A stretch of DNA of 64,000 nucleotides from contig CAJUDM010000011.1 in assembly GCA_910584915.1 (NCBI GenBank), positions 38,038-102,037 of the forward strand, written 5' to 3'. The translations under genes and the position numbers were made by a program. Shown here piece by piece: positions 59,923-64,000 of the stretch. Every line of letters begins with the position of its first letter. Within the stretch, counting starts at the first letter, position 1. A model generated the notes under the pieces. That model saw only the letters and a program-made list of their open reading frames with translations. It was not told the DNA's origin and searched no databases. The stretch is from an uncultured Lachnospiraceae bacterium (GTDB lineage: Bacteria > Bacillota > Clostridia > Lachnospirales > Lachnospiraceae).

Positions 59923-60156
59923 TTCCCTCATCCCTCTATTCTGCTTATTTACCATCACTGATCACAACAATTTTATTTCCGCAACAGTCCGGAAACTAAT
60001 CTGTTTTTCTGCATGGATAAGCCTCCTTGTTTTCTTTTATCTAAATTATAACAGTCAATTTAGTCAATAGCAAATACTTATATTTTATCGTTTTCAATAA
60101 TTGAAACCTATTCAAATTCATGTTATAATGCAGAAAAACAAAAAGGATCTCATCAC

Positions 60157-61056
60157 ATGGAATTACGTGTACTTCAATATTTTCTTGCAGTGGCAAGAGA
60201 ACAAAGCATTGTCCGCGCCGCTGAATCCCTCCATCTTTCTCAGCCGACCCTTTCCACTCAGATCAAGGCAATGGAAGAAGAACTGGGCAAACAGCTTTTG
60301 ATCCGCGGCACCAAAGGTTCCAGAAAAGTCACATTGACAGAAGAGGGCATGATTCTCAGAAAACGCGCAGAAGAAATCTTAAACCTCGTCCATAAAACAG
60401 AACGTGAAATTTCGCATTCGGACGAAGTTGTCGTCGGGGATGTCTATATCGGAACCGGCGAAACGGACGCTGTCCGTCTGATCGCAAAAGCCGCAAGGGA
60501 ACTATACCGGACATATCCTGGAATCCACTACCACATCACAAGCGGCAATGCGGCGTTTGTAATAGAACAGCTTGAAAAAGGGCTGATTGATTTCGGCCTT
60601 GTATTCGGCACCGTAGACCAGGCAAAATATAACCATATCAAGATACCGCTTACAGATGTCTGGGGCGTGCTGATGCGGAAAGATTCCCCCCTTGCCGCAA
60701 AACAGAATATTTCTCCGGAAGATTTATGGGACAAACCGCTGATCCTGTCAAGGCAGGACGATTCATCCGGCGCATTGGCGTCCTGGATACAGCGTGAAAT
60801 ATCAGAATTGGAGGTCGTAGCAACTTATAACCTGCTCTTCAATGCTTCTCTGATGGTAGATGAAGGCCTGGGCTACGCGATCGGATTCGATAAAATCATT
60901 AATACTTCCGGAAACAGCAATCTCTGTTTCCGTCCTCTCACCCCACGAAGGGAAGATGGGATGTGCATTATATGGAAAAAATACCAGGTGTTTTCTAAAG
61001 CGTCCGAAAAATTCATGGCACAACTGAAAGAAACGCAAAAAGAACAAGGCATCTGA
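60157..61056 (+). CDS. LysR-family transcriptional regulator
   Basis: 299 residues. HTH at the N-terminus (MELRVLQYFLAVAREQSIVR, AAESLHLSQPTLSTQIKAME) and a periplasmic-binding-like effector domain (GDVYIGTGETDAVRLIAKAA, then GLIDFGLVFGTVDQAKYNHI). Divergent from the small protein/DUF3737 pair, so it most likely controls them. GGATC precedes the ATG. Confidence 0.95.
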   Translation: MELRVLQYFLAVAREQSIVRAAESLHLSQPTLSTQIKAMEEELGKQLLIRGTKGSRKVTLTEEGMILRKRAEEILNLVHKTEREISHSDEVVVGDVYIGTGETDAVRLIAKAARELYRTYPGIHYHITSGNAAFVIEQLEKGLIDFGLVFGTVDQAKYNHIKIPLTDVWGVLMRKDSPLAAKQNISPEDLWDKPLILSRQDDSSGALASWIQREISELEVVATYNLLFNASLMVDEGLGYAIGFDKIINTSGNSNLCFRPLTPRREDGMCIIWKKYQVFSKASEKFMAQLKETQKEQGI

Positions 61057-61082
61057 CGGTATTCAATATCGTCAAATGCCTT
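61046..61082 (+). terminator. Terminator overlapping the LysR stop codon
   Basis: AAGGCATCTGACG (61046-61058) pairs with CGTCAAATGCCTT (61070-61082), followed by TATTTTCT. The stop TGA lies in the left arm. Confidence 0.75.
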
Positions 61083-61146
61083 TATTTTCTCAGTATTTGC
61101 AATAATGCTGATGTAATTCCTATATTTTTTGCCGTATTAGTTTTAT

Positions 61147-61492
61147 TCACTCCACTGGTTCTAACACAGTGGCATTATTTCCAAACGGCAATTTATAATC
61201 AGCAACCCATTCTAAGGCAGCATGGTTTATTTCCATTGACAGGCAAAGAAAACAGCTTTTGCTTCGTTTTCTGAAAAAGCAATAGGCGGCAAAATGCATT
61301 CTTTTAAGATGTGATAACCGCCCGCCGCCCCGACTTCGGAGTAAAGAGGGAAGCCCGCCTGCTCCAATTCCTGCAAGTCACGCAGTATGGTTCTTTTTCA
61401 TACGGAAAATTCATTTGCCAACTCACCTACTGTAAAATCCTTTTTTGCATTTATTGTTATCATCATTTCATTAGCCGTTCTGCCTTTGACAT
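61147..61492 (-). pseudogene. Decayed YafY-type (HTH-WYL) regulator
   Basis: Minus-strand text begins near ATG 61492 and after an early frameshift reads TANEMMITINAKKDFTVGEL, then a stop in place of a Ser codon, then KRTILRDLQELEQAGFPLYS and GGYHILKECILPPIAF. It then jumps by deletion to HAALEWVADYKLPFGNNATV and LEPVE with a stop at 61147. These are the HTH start and the very end of a WYL-domain regulator. Its former target may be the adjacent YCII gene. Confidence 0.7.
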
Positions 61493-61623
61493 TTTTGAAC
61501 TCCTCCCCGAATAGTGACACCCTTTGTCACCATTCTATGATAAACTATTTATGTCTCAAATTCAATATGGCATTAAAACGAAACCATGCACGCCTCATGC
61601 GGGAGAAAGGGAGGAATTATTTA

Positions 61624-61830
61624 TGCCTTGCACAGAATCGAATCCATCACACAAGGAACATGTCGAATATACATTTAATGCCTTTTGCAGAGCAGTCATA
61701 CGCTATGCGGCTATCAACACATGGCGTGACAGGGACAAACGGCGGCAGACCCACTTACATAAAGACCGTTTTAGGTGCAGGCTGTAAGTTTGCTCTCGGA
61801 AGTGACAGACAGATTGCTGCTGCCGGATAA
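61624..61830 (+). pseudogene. Fused gene debris: sigma-like fragment plus response-regulator tail
   Basis: After GGGAGG, an ATG at 61624 opens HKEHVEYTFNAFCRAVIRYA, like the N-terminus of the short sigma-70-like ORFs of Tn916-type conjugative elements, ending at 61788. In another frame from ~61740 GGRPTYIKTVLGAGCKFALG resembles the final strand of an OmpR-type winged helix, to TAA 61830. Neither is complete. Assignments are tentative. Confidence 0.45.
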
Positions 61831-61882
61831 CTATAGTATAATAACCCCAGTGAACCCCATAGAATGTAAAGGAGAAAATCAA

Positions 61883-62182
61883 ATGGAAAAATTGATGTAC
61901 ATGATGATGATTGAGAAAAGCAAGACCTATAATAAAATGACAAAACAGGTAGTTATGGAACACGTTGAGAACATAAGAAAGCTGGACGATGAGGGAAAGC
62001 TGGAAATCTGCGGTGTCTTTAAAGGCTATCCGGGAATGGCAGGTATGTATATCCTAAAAACAGAGACCCGTGAAGAAGCGGAAGATATTTGCAAATCGGA
62101 ACCGCTGGTTATGGGAGGATATGCAACCTACAAATTAGTCGGTCTACAGATTGCAAACCGGGAAAATAATTATTTGCTGTAA
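61883..62182 (+). CDS. YCII-related domain protein
   Basis: 99 residues from ATG 61883 with AAGGAG 8 nt upstream. Short ferredoxin-like YciI fold: MMIEKSKTYNKMTKQVVMEH, VENIRKLDDEGKLEICGVFK and GMAGMYILKTETREEAEDIC. Relatives act as small dimeric dehydrochlorinase-like or unknown enzymes. A decayed WYL regulator lies upstream. Confidence 0.75.
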   Translation: MEKLMYMMMIEKSKTYNKMTKQVVMEHVENIRKLDDEGKLEICGVFKGYPGMAGMYILKTETREEAEDICKSEPLVMGGYATYKLVGLQIANRENNYLL

Positions 62183-62251
62183 TTGAGGCAAGGAACAACA
62201 CTGGGGCAAACAGAATCCAGCTCACATGGGAACTGAATAACACCTGCTATT

Positions 62252-63607
62252 TTACGCACCTGCACCTCTCAGCGCCATCCCCGCAAGCAGTTTTCTCTTC
62301 ACATAAAAATACGCCCCGGCAAGGCTTATGACCGCCAGTGCCCAGCTCACCGGATACACACTCATCAGCCATTCATAGGATCTGTCCATGGGAAAGATCA
62401 CAAACAGCCACAGCATCCGCACACCGCATACAAAAAACAGGCTGAGCAGAGCCGGAAGCAGAGAATGTCCCCATCCCCTGAGGGCTCCGGAAATCACTTC
62501 GATCATCATATTCAGCACTTCAAACGCCGCAAGAATGCCGATCCTGAACGCTGCAATCTGTATTACCGCCTCATCCGGCGTGAAAATTCCCGACAGACTG
62601 CTTCTGAAAATAAACGCAATACCGCTGGCGATCACAGTAAAAAGAAATCCCAGCCCCAGACACCATCTCGTAGCGCTCACACAGCGATTTAGTTTCCCCG
62701 CGCCCAGATTCTGTCCGTTAAATGTTATACATGTCTGTCCGAATCCCGCCACAATAAAATACAGAAATATTTCCACGTTTACGCCTACGGTATTGCCTGC
62801 CACCACCGTCTCCCCGAGGCTGTTTATCCCTGACTGCAGGACGATATTCGCTATATTGAACAGCATTCCCTGTATCGCCGCAGGAATACCTACCATCAGG
62901 ACTCCCCTCGCAATACCGGAATGTAAACGTATTTCAGCTACACTAATCCGCAGATCCCCCTTCTCCTGTAGCAATATGCCAAAAAGCATCACCGCGCTGA
63001 CTATATTAGAGACAAGCGTCGCCAGGGCAACCCCCTCCACACTCATGCCGCAGGACATGACAAAAAAGAGATTCAGCACAATATTCAAAGCACCGGAAAC
63101 CAACAGGACATACAGCGGCCGCTTTGTATCGCCGCCTGCCCGCAGTATTGCCGCCTCAAAATTATACAGCATGATAAAAATACTGCCGGAAAAATAGATC
63201 CTCAGGTATAAGACCGCCATATCCATCACGTGTTCCGGCGTACTCACCAGCTCAAGAAGCGGCCTTGTTATCAATTCGCCCACGACCAGGACGATCACAC
63301 CGCTTAAAACAGCTATTGCCACAGAAGTATGTACCGACTTCCCAATCTGCTCCTTATTTCCCGAACCGACCATCCTTGCGATAACAGCGTTGGCTCCCAC
63401 GGACACTCCCGAAAAAATTGTGATAAACAACGTCACAATGGGTCCTGCACTTCCCACCGCCGCAAGAGCGTCATTTCCCACAAGCCTCCCGACAACCGCA
63501 ATATCCGCCGTATTAAATAACTGCTGTAATATATTCATCAATACGATCGGCATCGCAAAATATAATATTTTATTCCAAAGCCTTCCTTCTGTCAAATCCG
63601 TCTTCAC
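62252..63607 (-). CDS. MATE family efflux transporter
   Basis: 451 residues, twelve membrane helices in two homologous halves: LWNKILYFAMPIVLMNILQQ, FNTADIAVVGRLVGNDALAA, then FGQTCITFNGQNLGAGKLNR and FEVLNMMIEVISGALRGWGH. MATE pumps export cationic drugs or metabolites in exchange for Na+ or H+. Substrate unknown. Complete at both ends; GTGAATCGTGAAG precedes the start. Confidence 0.92.
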   Translation of the reverse strand: MKTDLTEGRLWNKILYFAMPIVLMNILQQLFNTADIAVVGRLVGNDALAAVGSAGPIVTLFITIFSGVSVGANAVIARMVGSGNKEQIGKSVHTSVAIAVLSGVIVLVVGELITRPLLELVSTPEHVMDMAVLYLRIYFSGSIFIMLYNFEAAILRAGGDTKRPLYVLLVSGALNIVLNLFFVMSCGMSVEGVALATLVSNIVSAVMLFGILLQEKGDLRISVAEIRLHSGIARGVLMVGIPAAIQGMLFNIANIVLQSGINSLGETVVAGNTVGVNVEIFLYFIVAGFGQTCITFNGQNLGAGKLNRCVSATRWCLGLGFLFTVIASGIAFIFRSSLSGIFTPDEAVIQIAAFRIGILAAFEVLNMMIEVISGALRGWGHSLLPALLSLFFVCGVRMLWLFVIFPMDRSYEWLMSVYPVSWALAVISLAGAYFYVKRKLLAGMALRGAGA

Positions 63608-63683
63608 GATTCACGCCTCACTGACGGGATAGCGTCTCTGCGTCAGCCCCCAATCAGCACCTTTTTTTCCCTGTTGGATCCTC

Positions 63684-64000
63684 TCACCTGTAAGTTACTC
63701 CCCTCTCAAGCCACTTTCTATTTTCCACGCTGCTCCCCCATGCGTCAAGCGCCAGATCATATGTAGCGGTAACTTTTTTATCCACCTCTTTTAATTCTTT
63801 TCTGATATCCAGCTGCCCTGCTTTTAGGGAGGACGCCTCCGAGTCTATCCGATCAAACCGGTTATCTATTCCGTCCAGACGTTCATCTATCCCATCCAGG
63901 CGCTCATCCATTCCACCCAGACGCTCATCTATCCCATCCAGGCGCTCATCTATCCCATCCAGGCGCTCATCCATTCCACCCAGACGCTCATCTATCCCAT
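63684..64000 (-). CDS. Coiled-coil protein with 7-residue repeats (5' end beyond window)
   Basis: The frame is open to the window edge. It consists of 21-bp/7-residue repeats (DERLDGI, DERLGGM) at least six long, then FDRIDSEASSLKAGQLDIRK and a C-terminal ELKEVDKKVTATYDLALDAW. The heptads form a continuous coiled coil. Similar short proteins in Clostridia are unannotated. The repeat array looks recently expanded, since units are almost identical at DNA level. Confidence 0.65.
   Translation of the reverse strand, partial: GIDERLGGMDERLDGIDERLDGIDERLGGMDERLDGIDERLDGIDNRFDRIDSEASSLKAGQLDIRKELKEVDKKVTATYDLALDAWGSSVENRKWLERGVTYR

Overview
The window reads as chromosomal DNA of an endospore-forming Gram-positive of the Clostridia, most likely Lachnospiraceae. 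The evidence is a spoIIAA-spoIIAB-sigF-spoVAA-spoVAB-spoVAC block, purine-rich Shine-Dalgarno sequences (AGGAGG, GGAGAG) before nearly every gene, lipoprotein signal peptides with clear lipoboxes, bacterial microcompartment shell genes and DUF975/VanRS-like signalling. No rRNA, tRNA, CRISPR array, transposase or integrase was recognised.

Layout. (1) 0-4.5 kb, minus strand: surface-glycan genes (a GT2 glycosyltransferase cut by the window edge, an FdtA/QdtA-type cupin, a DegT/DnrJ/EryC1 aminotransferase) with a large membrane-anchored GLUG/LysM protein between them. (2) 4.5-9.8 kb: small DUF3795 and zinc proteins, a Fic protein, an LRR lipoprotein, and an ECF sigma/anti-sigma pair followed by a lipoprotein that is a paralogue of the anti-sigma outer domain. 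(3) 10.1-17.0 kb: an accessory island of four minus-strand genes (REase-like nuclease, small middle protein, SMC/RecN-like ABC ATPase, AlbA/Schlafen-type protein). It resembles an ABC-three-component conflict system and is bracketed by 323-bp direct repeats that duplicate the end of spoVAC. (4) 16.8-28.4 kb: sporulation genes, a zinc-ribbon/TPR membrane protein, a small acidic protein, folC-valS, and an HtrA protease. (5) 28.5-38 kb: an isolated pair of BMC shell genes, a GNAT, a GH13 enzyme, an AT-rich gap with DnaA-box-like sequences, nfo, an XPD/DinG-type helicase, a structured intergenic region, and asnA.

(6) 38-44 kb: a DUF6591-like lipoprotein, two small regulators with visible operators, then a run of decayed genes (unknown, DUF4230-like, uracil-DNA glycosylase family, PDDEXK_9 tail) and an AAA/DUF4143 ATPase preceded by three 21-bp repeats at an exact 32-bp period. 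(7) 44-53.4 kb: a rhamnoside-utilisation cluster (GH78, rhaD, an esterase broken by one in-frame stop, a GPH symporter, a clan-A glycosidase, an AraC regulator) with three related hairpins. (8) 53.5-64 kb: DUF975 plus a two-component system, a GH13 tail remnant, a secreted transglutaminase-like protein, a putative metal exporter, DUF3737 with a LysR regulator, a second patch of gene debris, a YCII protein, a MATE exporter, and a repeat-rich coiled-coil protein running off the window.

Overall, conserved core blocks (sporulation, folC-valS, nfo-helicase, asnA) are separated by accessory and decaying material. The strongest candidate for an interesting system is the 10.7-16.6 kb island. The last gene there ends in a 13/14-bp repeat array that places an intact winged-helix domain out of frame, which suggests on/off phase variation.
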